Source: Treponema sp.
Lineage (GTDB): Bacteria > Spirochaetota > Spirochaetia > Treponematales > Breznakiellaceae
Direction of reading: 5' to 3'
DNA length: 5,387 nucleotides
Assembly (NCBI GenBank): GCA_031278025.1
Contig: JAITLF010000112.1
Coordinates: 1 to 5,387, forward strand
Shown here: one piece after another, positions 1-5,387 of the stretch
Numbering within the stretch: position 1 is the stretch's first letter
Layout of the letters: each line of letters opens with the position of its first letter
Made by a program: the position numbers and the translations under genes
Notes under the pieces: generated by a model
Database searches by the model: none
Told to the model about the DNA's origin: nothing
Seen by the model: the letters and a program-made list of their open reading frames with translations, nothing else

Positions 1-753
1 GTGCCCGTCAGCATAAACACCCTGACCGACGTGATTTTCAAGGACCAAATCAACGACCTTTCATTCACCGTGGACAACCGGCTGGTGGTGCTTCTGGAAC
101 ACCAGAGCACCATCAACCCCAATATGCCCCTCCGCCTGCTGCTGTACATAGCCCGGGTATACGAGAAAATCATAGACATGAAGAAAGTATACGCCGGAAG
201 ACTGGTTCCCATACCCTGGCCTGAATTCATCGTCCTGTACAACGGAACCGGCAAATACCCCGACCGGGGGACGTTAAAACTGTCGGACTCCTTTAAAGAA
301 GCGGGTGATTTGTTGGGCGCGGCGGGGAGGCTGCCGGATTTGGAGCTTACCGTGCGGGTATACAATATCAACCCCGGCCATAACGGGGAGATACTGAAAA
401 GGTGCCGTGAACTCGGGGGGTACAGCGTTTTTATTGACAAGGTACGGGCGTACGCGAAGACGATTTCCGACGAGAAGCTCGCGTTTAAGGAAGCGATCAA
501 CGACTGCATAGAGCACGGTATACTGCGCGAATTTTTGGAATTACATTCAAGCGAGGTATTCAATATGTTATTAACCGAATGGAACACCGAGACATGGGGT
601 GAGGTCCAAAGGGAGGAGGGCCGGGAGGAAGGCCGGGAGGAAGCCAAAAAAGAAGACGCGAAAAACTTTCTCGCCCTGGGCGTGAGCCCGGCAACGGTTG
701 CCAAAGCGACCGGCCTTGACATGGAAACCATCAGGGGGCTTTCCGTGCAATGA
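1..753 (+). CDS. Rpn family recombination-promoting nuclease / PD-(D/E)XK transposase-like protein, 5' partial
   Basis: This gene encodes an Rpn/YhgA-like (PD-(D/E)XK nuclease family transposase) protein; characterised members are DNA endonucleases that promote RecA-independent recombination. The visible 250 residues include the core N-D-L-S-F (18-22), the strand V-D-N-R-L-V-V-L-L-E-H-Q (24-35) with the E-x-Q form of the (D/E)xK motif, and the family block around 40-58 (P-N-M-P-L-R...Y-I-A-R-V-Y-E-K). The block W-P-E-F-I-V-L-Y-N-G-T (73-83) follows. The C-terminus has a charged repeat (R-E-E-G, about 204-219) and then a short helix-turn-helix-like segment (A-L-G-V-S-P-A-T-V-A-K-A-T-G-L, 225-239). 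Family members normally have an N-terminal segment of some 40 or more residues with a D-x-x-F-K-x-L-F-like motif before this point. The GTG at position 1 is therefore probably an internal valine, and the gene starts left of the window. No frameshift or internal stop is visible. Family assignment is strong; the physiological role is unknown. Confidence 0.88.
   Translation: MPVSINTLTDVIFKDQINDLSFTVDNRLVVLLEHQSTINPNMPLRLLLYIARVYEKIIDMKKVYAGRLVPIPWPEFIVLYNGTGKYPDRGTLKLSDSFKEAGDLLGAAGRLPDLELTVRVYNINPGHNGEILKRCRELGGYSVFIDKVRAYAKTISDEKLAFKEAINDCIEHGILREFLELHSSEVFNMLLTEWNTETWGEVQREEGREEGREEAKKEDAKNFLALGVSPATVAKATGLDMETIRGLSVQ
611..646 (+). repeat. Three 12-bp tandem repeats in the nuclease C-terminal linker
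   Basis: Three consecutive 12-base units of the form GGGAGGARGGCC (the third ends GCCA) encode R-E-E-G, R-E-E-G, R-E-E-A. The unit is a multiple of three, so copy-number change would lengthen or shorten the charged linker without breaking the frame. Similar R-E-E-G runs are common near the C-terminus of Rpn-family proteins. The repeat structure is seen directly; variability is inferred. Confidence 0.8.
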
Positions 754-925
754 CGCTCCCCGCACTGAAGGGCGAGGTATTACACCCGCGCATTCCAATA
801 AACTGAGTAAACACGCATGGTGTCAGTCGCCTGGGCAGGAAATGAAGGACGTGTCCGGGCATCTTTTTTACTTTTTTAAGCAATGTCCCCCGACACTTCT
901 TCCGGCTTGTGGTACCGTTGTTCCC
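754..925. other. Intergenic stretch with no credible gene
   Basis: Nothing here looks like a gene. The plus-strand frame that later encodes the Cys-rich fragment is open through this stretch (ATGs at 698 and 842). Its translation has no recognisable domain, and neither ATG has a usable Shine-Dalgarno: at 842 the nearest AGGA ends one base before the start. An imperfect inverted repeat is present (GTGTCCGGG at 851-859 with CCCCGACAC at 888-896, one mismatch), enclosing two T runs. It does not have the hairpin-then-T-run order of a plus-strand intrinsic terminator. No promoter could be called with confidence. Confidence 0.5.
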
Positions 926-1372
926 ATGAAAACCGCGGACCCGGACCGGAGGTTTGCGGCGGCCTGCGACAATGGGCAGAAGACGCCTCCTCCTCCCGTA
1001 TGCGTATGTCCGGCAGGAATCGAACATGAACCGCGCGAGGAATACTGCGATGGCGTGGACTGCGCATGCAAGGAAGTCAAATATTACAACGCCACTTTTG
1101 ACGATAAAACAATATCGATTGAAGATAGGTCGGGTGAAAGAGTTACGCAAAAAGAATTAAATACAATTCAATATAATCTTACTCTGATTTTCGATGAATT
1201 CAATACATATAATCCAGTTGACCTCCCAAAAATAAAAAGGAATTTATCGAAAATAATTGTAGGGGATATTGAGTCCCGTGACACCGATAGAGTCGGCGGA
1301 ATCATATATCCCGATCCTGACTATCGTGATGCCAAAATTCTTTTTAATCTCATACTGTATATATGGGATTGA
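926..1372 (+). CDS. Hypothetical protein, Cys-rich motif plus AT-rich C-terminal domain; probable fragment of a treponemal surface-type protein
   Basis: From ATG 926 the frame gives 148 residues. Near residues 28-50 is a compact cysteine motif, C-V-C-P-A-G-x-E-H-E-P-x4-C-D-G-x-D-C-A-C. It is followed by K-T-I-S-I-E-D-R-S-G and a hydrophilic region ending in L-Y-I-W-D. I recall similar C-x-C-P-x-G-x-x-H-x-P...C-x-G-x-x-C-x-C segments, followed by a (K)-x-(I/M)-x-(I/V)-x-D-R-(S/T)-G block, near the C-termini of predicted secreted or lipoproteins in gut Treponema genomes. That is memory, not a search. There is no signal peptide or lipobox and no clear Shine-Dalgarno before 926, so the start is arbitrary; the frame is open back to ATG 698 inside the nuclease gene. 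The sharp fall in GC after about 1080 (about 29% in 1081-1260) sets it apart from its neighbours. It could be a decayed 3' fragment left by recombination, a short real gene, or a chance open frame. It converges on pyrD with 14 bases between stops. Confidence 0.42.
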   Translation: MKTADPDRRFAAACDNGQKTPPPPVCVCPAGIEHEPREEYCDGVDCACKEVKYYNATFDDKTISIEDRSGERVTQKELNTIQYNLTLIFDEFNTYNPVDLPKIKRNLSKIIVGDIESRDTDRVGGIIYPDPDYRDAKILFNLILYIWD

Positions 1373-1386
1373 CTCGCCGTTTTGCT

Positions 1387-2388
1387 TTAATCGGACAGGG
1401 GAAAAAAGTGAAAAACCGTGGTTTTGGAACAGCCTCCCCTGATACTTAATTCCTTCACGGTTTTAATACCGTTTTCTTTCATGTAGGCGTAAATGCCGTC
1501 TACGATTTCGTTCATAACCGGGGGGTGGGCGAAGGTGGCGGCGCCTACTTCGACAGCGGCGGCCCCGGCCATGAGAAATTCCAGCGCGTCTTCCGCTGAG
1601 GCGATTCCGCCCATGCCGATAATGGGCACATCCGTTTCTTCCACCAGTTCCCAGACCATGCGGAGTGCGATGGGTTTTATGGCGGGCCCCGAAAGGCCGG
1701 CGGTCACATTGTCGAATACCGGCCCGCGCCGGAAAATGTCTATAGCCATAGCCTTGAAGGTATTCACCAGCGAGAGGGCGGAGGCCCCCGCGGAAACACA
1801 GGCCTTTGCCACCGCGGCAAGGCAGGGCGCGTTGGGAGACAGTTTTACCGTCAGCGGTTTGGAGGAAGCCGCGCGTACCGCCTGCGTCACCCGGAAGGCG
1901 GCTTCCGGGTCAAGGCCGAAGGCCATGCCGCCCGATTTTACGTTGGGGCAGGAGATGTTGAGTTCTATCATGTCGATGGATGTGCCGTCCAGAAGGCGGG
2001 CGCCCCGGACGTATTCCTCTACCGTTGAACCGGAAAGATTGACGATTACCGCCGGACCAAGGGCGCGGAGACCGGGCAGTTCCTTTTCGATAAAGGCGGC
2101 GATGCCGGGGTTTTCAAGGCCGATTGAATTTAAAAGGCCGGAGGCCGTTTCCCGGAGCCTGACCCCGGTATTGCCGCCGCGCGCCTTAAACGTAAGGCCC
2201 TTGGTGCAGATACCGCCTATCGCCCCTATGTCCAAAAGCCCCGCGTATTCCCTGCCGTAACCGAAAGTACCGGAGGCGGCAATCACCGGATTTTTTAAGC
2301 GGACCCCGGCGATGGTGACGGAAAGATCGGGCGTCCCCGGTTCATGCGCCGCCGCGTCCGGCCGCCGGGGGGCATTACTGTCACTCAT
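1387..2388 (-). CDS. pyrD: Dihydroorotate dehydrogenase, class 1B catalytic subunit
   Basis: This is the FMN-containing catalytic subunit that oxidises dihydroorotate to orotate in pyrimidine synthesis. In the class 1B enzyme, electrons pass to PyrK and then NAD+. The 333-residue product shows K-N-P-V-I-A-A-S-G-T-F-G-Y-G (32-45), T-K-G-L-T (62-66) and the substrate segment S-G-L-L-N-S-I-G-L-E-N-P-G (83-95). It also has N-L-S-G (117-120), catalytic-loop Cys147 in N-I-S-C-P-N-V-K-S-G-G, and Lys182 in V-K-L-S-P-N. The FMN-phosphate region is I-G-M-G-G-I...A-L-E-F-L-M-A-G-A-A-A-V-E-V-G (257-282). A cysteine (not serine) base plus adjacent pyrK defines class 1B. I chose ATG 2388 because it gives a family-like N-terminus with about 20 extra residues, overlaps the pyrK stop by 8 bases (ATGAGTGA) and has a GGAGG 12 bases upstream. 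A longer open frame to 2862 is pyrK antiphase sequence. The last roughly 15 residues (after V-K-E-L-S) look non-family and overlap hairpin-forming sequence. Confidence 0.95.
   Translation of the reverse strand: MSDSNAPRRPDAAAHEPGTPDLSVTIAGVRLKNPVIAASGTFGYGREYAGLLDIGAIGGICTKGLTFKARGGNTGVRLRETASGLLNSIGLENPGIAAFIEKELPGLRALGPAVIVNLSGSTVEEYVRGARLLDGTSIDMIELNISCPNVKSGGMAFGLDPEAAFRVTQAVRAASSKPLTVKLSPNAPCLAAVAKACVSAGASALSLVNTFKAMAIDIFRRGPVFDNVTAGLSGPAIKPIALRMVWELVEETDVPIIGMGGIASAEDALEFLMAGAAAVEVGAATFAHPPVMNEIVDGIYAYMKENGIKTVKELSIRGGCSKTTVFHFFPLSD
1402..1425 (-). terminator. Weak hairpin plus T runs at the 3' end of pyrD (possible terminator)
   Basis: On the minus strand, AAAACC and GGTTTT (1425-1412, a 5-bp stem with a 4-base loop) run into T5, then CAC and T6. 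This resembles a weak intrinsic terminator for the pyr operon. A competing pairing exists between 1412-1420 (AAAACCGTG) and 1456-1464 (CACGGTTTT), 9 perfect base pairs with a 35-base loop. The structure lies before the pyrD stop codon at 1389-1387, which is unusual for a terminator, so confidence is low. No better terminator is visible in the bases after the stop. Confidence 0.25.
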
Positions 2389-3184
2389 CAAAGACAAGTT
2401 CCTCCGCCTTAAAGACGGGCCCGTCGGCACAGCAGCGCCGGTTGCCCCCGGCGGTAACAACCGTACAGCCCAGGCACGCCCCAACGCCGCAGGCCATACG
2501 CCGTTCCAGGCTGACCCGGCAGGGGACCGCCGCTTCCCGGCATTTGATCGCCACAACCTTGAGCATGGCCTGCGGGCCGCAGGCAAAGACCAGCGGGTAT
2601 CCGGCCGGGTCAAAAAAGTCCGTGACGAGGCCCCGGCTTCCGCCGCCGCCGTTTTCTGCCGCGACAAGGAGCCGGCGGTGGTGAAGGGCCGCCTCTCCCA
2701 GAAAGGCCGCCGCCCCGGCGTCGTCTTTAAAAGCGGCCCTGACGCCAAGGTAGTAGTCAAATTCCCGGTTGGGGAAGGCGGCGGCAAGGGACGACAGGGA
2801 CGCGATGCCGGCCCCTCCGGCCACAAGGGCAATGGCTTTATCACCGCCCCCGCCCGTTTCACGCGGCAGAAAATCCTCCCAGCAGTTTCCCAGGGGGCCG
2901 CTTAATTCGGCGCTTTCCCCGGCGCGCATCGCGGCAAGTTCGCCTGTCCCCCTTCCCCGCACGGCAATGAGAAAGCGGAGTTTCCCGCCGTCAAAGGATT
3001 CCGCACAGACAGGCCGGGAAAGGAACGCCGACCCCCGCCCCGGTCTGATCATGAAAAACTGTCCGGGTTTTGGCGGCGGCCCCGGCCAGGCAAATTCCAG
3101 GCGGAAGACCCCGTCCGTAACGGCGGCGGAATCGAGCAGCTTTGTTCTGTAGAAGCTTTTTAAGGATCCCGCTAAAGCCGCCAT
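2381..3184 (-). CDS. pyrK: Dihydroorotate dehydrogenase electron-transfer subunit (FAD / 2Fe-2S)
   Basis: PyrK pairs with class 1B PyrD in a cytoplasmic complex and carries electrons from FMN through a 2Fe-2S cluster and FAD to NAD+. The 267-residue protein has the ferredoxin-reductase order. An N-terminal FAD barrel holds P-G-Q-F (40-43) and S-R-P (56-58). The NAD-binding lobe holds V-A-G-G-A-G-I-A-S-L (121-130) and F-A-C-G-P-Q-A-M-L (200-208). The C-terminal cluster motif is R-M-A-C-G-V-G-A-C-L-G-C (Cys232, Cys237, Cys240), with the fourth ligand most likely Cys252 in C-A-D-G-P-V-F; Cys251 sits beside it. Length is normal for the family. Two glycine runs (around 111-114 and 179-182) look like loop insertions. 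The ATG shares one base with the pyrF stop (TAATG), with GGAG 10 bases upstream (3195-3198), so re-initiation by ribosomes finishing pyrF is likely. Adjacency to pyrD confirms the assignment. Confidence 0.95.
   Translation of the reverse strand: MAALAGSLKSFYRTKLLDSAAVTDGVFRLEFAWPGPPPKPGQFFMIRPGRGSAFLSRPVCAESFDGGKLRFLIAVRGRGTGELAAMRAGESAELSGPLGNCWEDFLPRETGGGGDKAIALVAGGAGIASLSSLAAAFPNREFDYYLGVRAAFKDDAGAAAFLGEAALHHRRLLVAAENGGGGSRGLVTDFFDPAGYPLVFACGPQAMLKVVAIKCREAAVPCRVSLERRMACGVGACLGCTVVTAGGNRRCCADGPVFKAEELVFDE
2401..2405 (-). promoter_or_regulatory. Shine-Dalgarno for pyrD inside the pyrK 3' end
   Basis: GGAGG on the minus strand lies 12 bases before the pyrD ATG at 2388, inside the last codons of pyrK. 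The spacing is rather long. Together with the 8-base overlap, it supports the 2388 start over the longer open frame and fits translational coupling. Confidence 0.6.
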
Positions 3185-4143
3185 TAACGGCCCGCTCCGC
3201 CGGCCGCCTTTACCGCCGCCCGTATAGCGTCCCGCATTTCGATAACGGCCCCGCGGGCGGCTTCCGCCGCGAAACCGTTCCCCGCGTTTTCCACGCCCCT
3301 GTCACGGGCGGCGTCCATCCACGCCTTGAGTATCGACCTGGACGCGTTTACCACCGCGCCGTTCCCGTTGACAAGCAGGGCCGCCGCGTCTTCCGCCGCG
3401 CCGCCCTGGGCGCCGTAGCCGGGCACAAGGAAAAACAGATCGCTTAGATCTTTTCGGATTCGGGCCGCCTCATCACGGGCGGCGGGATCACTCCCGTTTA
3501 CGCCGACAACCGCGCCAAAGGCAAGGTAGCCGTGGACGCCCCGGTACTTACCGGCAAGGCGCTTCAGTTTTTCTCCCACCACATCGTAAAGGCGGCGACT
3601 GCGGCATCCCGTACCTTTCTGATCGTCCGCATCTCCCCGTTCAACTACAAGATTTTCAAAGTCGTTCATGCCCCGGTTACTCGTCCGCACAAGCACAAAG
3701 GCCCCTTTGCCCCTGTCCGGAACGTAAGAAAGCCAGGGTTCAATCGAGTCCAGCCCCATATAGGGGGAAAGGGTAACAAAGTCCGCCTCGAATTCCCCGG
3801 CAAAGTGGGCCCCGGCATAACGTTTGGCGGTATCGGCAATGTCGCCCCGTTTTATATCGGCGATTGCCAGCGCCCCCCGGGAACGCAGAAACTTAAGCGT
3901 TTCGGAATATGCCCTGAGCCCTTCAAGGCCCAGTTCCTCGTAACAGGCTATTTGCAGCTTGTAACAGGCGGCAACGTCAACTGTGGCGTCGATGATCGCC
4001 CGGTTAAAGGACAGTACCGCCGCCGCGTCGCCTGAAGCGGCCCTCCTTTCCCCGGGGGGAAGGTACTCGGGCGCGGTGTCAAGGCCCACGCATACATGCC
4101 CGCGCGCTTCCACGGCCCCGTAAAGCCGGTCCATGTTGAACAT
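3184..4143 (-). CDS. pyrF: Orotidine 5'-phosphate decarboxylase, type 2 (long form)
   Basis: PyrF carries out the last step of UMP synthesis, decarboxylating orotidine 5'-phosphate. The 319-residue product is of the longer type 2 class. Key positions are V-G-L-D (19-22) and Y-K-L-Q (61-64), which carries a substrate-binding lysine. The catalytic block is A-D-I-K-R-G-D-I-A-D-T (95-105), where Asp96, Lys98 and Asp101 form the D-x-K-x-x-D charge network. T-L-S-P-Y-M-G-L-D-S-I-E-P-W-L (124-138), R-T-S-N (153-156), the phosphate-gripping V-P-G-Y-G-A-Q-G-G (240-248) and N-A-S-R-S-I (266-271) follow. The barrel appears complete and no key residue is missing. ATG 4143 was chosen because AGAGG sits 8 bases upstream; a second ATG at 4134 would remove only three residues. 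It lies 11 bases after the pyrC stop and its own stop overlaps the pyrK start, so it is a mid-operon gene. Confidence 0.95.
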   Translation of the reverse strand: MFNMDRLYGAVEARGHVCVGLDTAPEYLPPGERRAASGDAAAVLSFNRAIIDATVDVAACYKLQIACYEELGLEGLRAYSETLKFLRSRGALAIADIKRGDIADTAKRYAGAHFAGEFEADFVTLSPYMGLDSIEPWLSYVPDRGKGAFVLVRTSNRGMNDFENLVVERGDADDQKGTGCRSRRLYDVVGEKLKRLAGKYRGVHGYLAFGAVVGVNGSDPAARDEAARIRKDLSDLFFLVPGYGAQGGAAEDAAALLVNGNGAVVNASRSILKAWMDAARDRGVENAGNGFAAEAARGAVIEMRDAIRAAVKAAGGAGR

Positions 4144-4151
4144 CCGCCGCG

Positions 4152-4156
4152 CCTCT
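4152..4156 (-). promoter_or_regulatory. Shine-Dalgarno for pyrF, fused to the pyrC stop codon
   Basis: On the minus strand the sequence TAGAGG contains both the pyrC stop (TAG, 4157-4155) and the AGAGG ribosome-binding core for pyrF, 8 bases from its ATG. Ribosomes terminating on pyrC would sit over the pyrF initiation region, which suggests coupled translation. Confidence 0.65.
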
Positions 4157-5387
4157 ACTTTAAATGAATCGTCTCGTAGACAATGCGGCCCCGGTGTATG
4201 GTCATGATAATTTTGCCCCTCAGCTCTTTCCCGATGAAGGGGGAATTTTTGCCCTTTGTTTTAAAGAGGGCCGAATCAACCTGCCAGTGGGCATCCGTAT
4301 CGGCGATAAAAAAATCCGCCCGGTAACCCGGGGCAATGCGGCCCCGGTCTTCAAGGCCGAGTATGTGAGCCGGGGCGGCCGACAGCAGCGATGAAAGCTG
4401 GGAAAGGGTTAACCCCTCCTCGTGCACCAGCTCCGTAAGGCACACGGAAAACGCCGTTTCAAGTCCGGAAAAACCCGGCGCTCCCATTTTCTTGTCGTTA
4501 TTGCTGTGGGGCGCGTGATCCGTGGCTATCGCGTCGATGGTCCCGTCCAGAAGGGCCGCCCTGAGCGCCTTACAGTCCTCGTCTGTCCGTAACGGCGGAC
4601 TTACCCGGCCCCAGGTTTCGGCCCCCAGCATGACGGCCGCTTCCCTGTTAAGCGTCAGATGGTGGGGGGTAACCTCGCAGGTCAGCGTAAACCCCGTCCC
4701 GGCGTTCTCCGCCTCCACCTTGGCCTTGCGCACCAGGGCCACCGCCCTTTTGGTGGAGATATGGGCAATGTGGACATGGCAGCCCGCTTTCTTTCCCAGC
4801 TCAATGACCCGCGCGACAGACTTACCCTCGTCCGCCGGATCACAGTGGCAGGAAGCCGGCAGCCCCAGCCGCTTTGCCTCGGTAAAAGCCGCCAGGAGCA
4901 GGCCGTCATCGGCCAAATCATTACCGTCTTCCGAAAGGATCAGCGGAGGACGGCGGGGGGGCTGCCCCGGCCGAGAGACCTTTTGCCCGGAATCGGCGGG
5001 CAAAAGGTCGGTGATAAGGGAAAGTTCCCTGCCCGCCATGCCTTTTGTCAGGACCATCGCCGGGTAAAGGTCGATAAGGCCCAGCGCGTCGGAACGTAAT
5101 TTGAGCGCGGCGGCGGCTTGCGGCGTATCAATAACGGGATTCGTGTTGGCCATACAGACCACCGTCCCGTAACCCCCGGCCGCGGCGGCCAGCGAGGCGG
5201 ACTCCAGGTTTTCCTTCTCCGGAAAGCCCGGCTCCCGAAAATGGGCGTGAAGATCCGTCAAAGCGGGGAACAGGGTCAGCCCCCATTGGTCGCTTCCCTC
5301 GCCGCCGTCTATGATATAACGGGCGGAATCGAGGAAGTCGTCAAGCTCCCTGTTGGACACGCCGCCGGACACTTCCGCGGTTCCCGG
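4155..5387 (-). CDS. pyrC: Dihydroorotase (class I type), 5' partial
   Basis: PyrC is a zinc amidohydrolase that reversibly cyclises N-carbamoyl-aspartate to dihydroorotate. Numbering from the GTG at 5372, the motifs are D-L-H-A-H-F-R-E-P-G (40-49; metal ligands His42 and His44), A-N-T-N-P (75-79) and S-E-D-G (147-150). The Asp149 of the last motif is the position that replaces a carbamylated lysine in some class I enzymes. His176 (C-H-C), His204 (H-I-A-H-I-S), T-P-H-H-L (235-239) and catalytic Asp285 in A-T-D-H-A-P-H follow. The C-terminal S-P-F-I-G-K-E-L-R-G block is also typical. The frame stays open to the window edge, and family members usually have about 55-60 residues before the D-x-H motif against 39 here, so the real start is probably just outside the window. 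Residues about 122-143 form an unusual proline-rich stretch containing a 33-base perfect hairpin. It is the first visible gene of the pyrC-pyrF-pyrK-pyrD run. Confidence 0.93.
   Translation of the reverse strand, partial: PGTAEVSGGVSNRELDDFLDSARYIIDGGEGSDQWGLTLFPALTDLHAHFREPGFPEKENLESASLAAAAGGYGTVVCMANTNPVIDTPQAAAALKLRSDALGLIDLYPAMVLTKGMAGRELSLITDLLPADSGQKVSRPGQPPRRPPLILSEDGNDLADDGLLLAAFTEAKRLGLPASCHCDPADEGKSVARVIELGKKAGCHVHIAHISTKRAVALVRKAKVEAENAGTGFTLTCEVTPHHLTLNREAAVMLGAETWGRVSPPLRTDEDCKALRAALLDGTIDAIATDHAPHSNNDKKMGAPGFSGLETAFSVCLTELVHEEGLTLSQLSSLLSAAPAHILGLEDRGRIAPGYRADFFIADTDAHWQVDSALFKTKGKNSPFIGKELRGKIIMTIHRGRIVYETIHLK
4977..5009. repeat. Perfect 13-bp inverted repeat (7-base loop) inside pyrC
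   Basis: The left arm GACCTTTTGCCCG (4977-4989) and right arm CGGGCAAAAGGTC (4997-5009) are exact reverse complements separated by 7 bases. The whole 33-base unit coincides with codon boundaries and encodes 11 residues (D-L-L-P-A-D-S-G-Q-K-V, 122-132 from the 5372 GTG). There is no T run after either arm, so it does not look like a terminator. It lies in a stretch that appears longer than usual for dihydroorotases. No second copy was seen in this window. Confidence 0.85.

Noticed and set aside
1..753. Considered whether the nuclease is an active transposon with ends
   Set aside because: No terminal inverted repeats or target-site duplications were found on the visible side, and Rpn proteins are usually stand-alone genes rather than transposases within an IS element.
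851..896. An imperfect inverted repeat considered as a terminator for the nuclease gene
   Set aside because: The loop is about 28 bases, the T runs are inside it rather than after the stem, and there is a mismatch in the arms.
698..925. The upstream part of the Cys-motif frame (starts at 698 or 842)
   Set aside because: The first part overlaps the nuclease gene out of frame, has no recognisable domain, and neither ATG has a properly spaced ribosome-binding site.
1008..1045. A tRNA-like T-arm on the minus strand (GTTCGATTCCTGCC)
   Set aside because: The flanking bases do not form a T-stem, and no acceptor or anticodon arm could be paired around it. The bases are explained by the Cys-motif coding frame.
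1493..2260. A 255-residue plus-strand open frame opposite pyrD
   Set aside because: It is low-information Ser/Ala/Pro-rich translation of the complementary strand of a GC-rich conserved gene. The similar plus-strand frames at 2312-2905, 3532-4035 and 4522-5067 are rejected for the same reason.
2389..2862. A 158-residue N-terminal extension of pyrD (frame open to ATG 2862)
   Set aside because: It lies entirely antiphase to pyrK on the same strand, is Arg/Pro/Ser-rich with no domain, and the family N-terminus begins just after 2388, where a start codon and GGAGG are present.

Overview
The window looks like spirochaete DNA of the gut-Treponema type (termite or cockroach hindgut lineages). Two features suggest this: an Rpn/PD-(D/E)XK nuclease of the variety that is abundant in those genomes, and a cysteine-rich segment resembling their surface-protein C-termini. 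This assignment rests on remembered family resemblance, not on a search. Base composition is mosaic: the biosynthetic genes are GC-rich (about 68% in a 60-base hand count at 3181-3240), while 1081-1260 is about 29% GC.

Layout. Positions 1-753 (+) hold an Rpn-family nuclease gene whose 5' end lies off the left edge. Positions 754-1386 are poorly organised. They contain about 170 bases with no credible gene, then an open frame (about 926-1372, +) carrying a Cys-rich motif and an AT-rich tail, most likely a fragment of a larger protein. From 1387 to the right edge the minus strand carries a compact run of de novo pyrimidine genes, transcribed right to left in the order pyrC (5' end off the right edge), pyrF, pyrK, pyrD. 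The two blocks converge, with only 14 bases between the stop codons at 1372 and 1387.

Function. The four pyr genes cover three consecutive steps plus the electron-transfer partner. PyrC closes carbamoyl-aspartate to dihydroorotate. PyrD with PyrK oxidises dihydroorotate to orotate using NAD+ (class 1B, suited to anaerobic life). PyrF decarboxylates OMP to UMP. PyrE, PyrB and carbamoyl-phosphate synthase are not in the window. Junctions are tight (11-base gap, TAATG overlap, 8-base overlap), so the genes are almost certainly co-transcribed and probably translationally coupled. No promoter or leader is visible because the operon's upstream end is outside the window.

No obviously new multi-gene system is present. 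The points worth a second look are small: a perfect 13-bp inverted repeat occupying exactly 11 codons in a variable stretch of pyrC, an atypical C-terminal tail on PyrD overlapping hairpin-forming sequence, and the AT-rich fragment between the nuclease and the operon.
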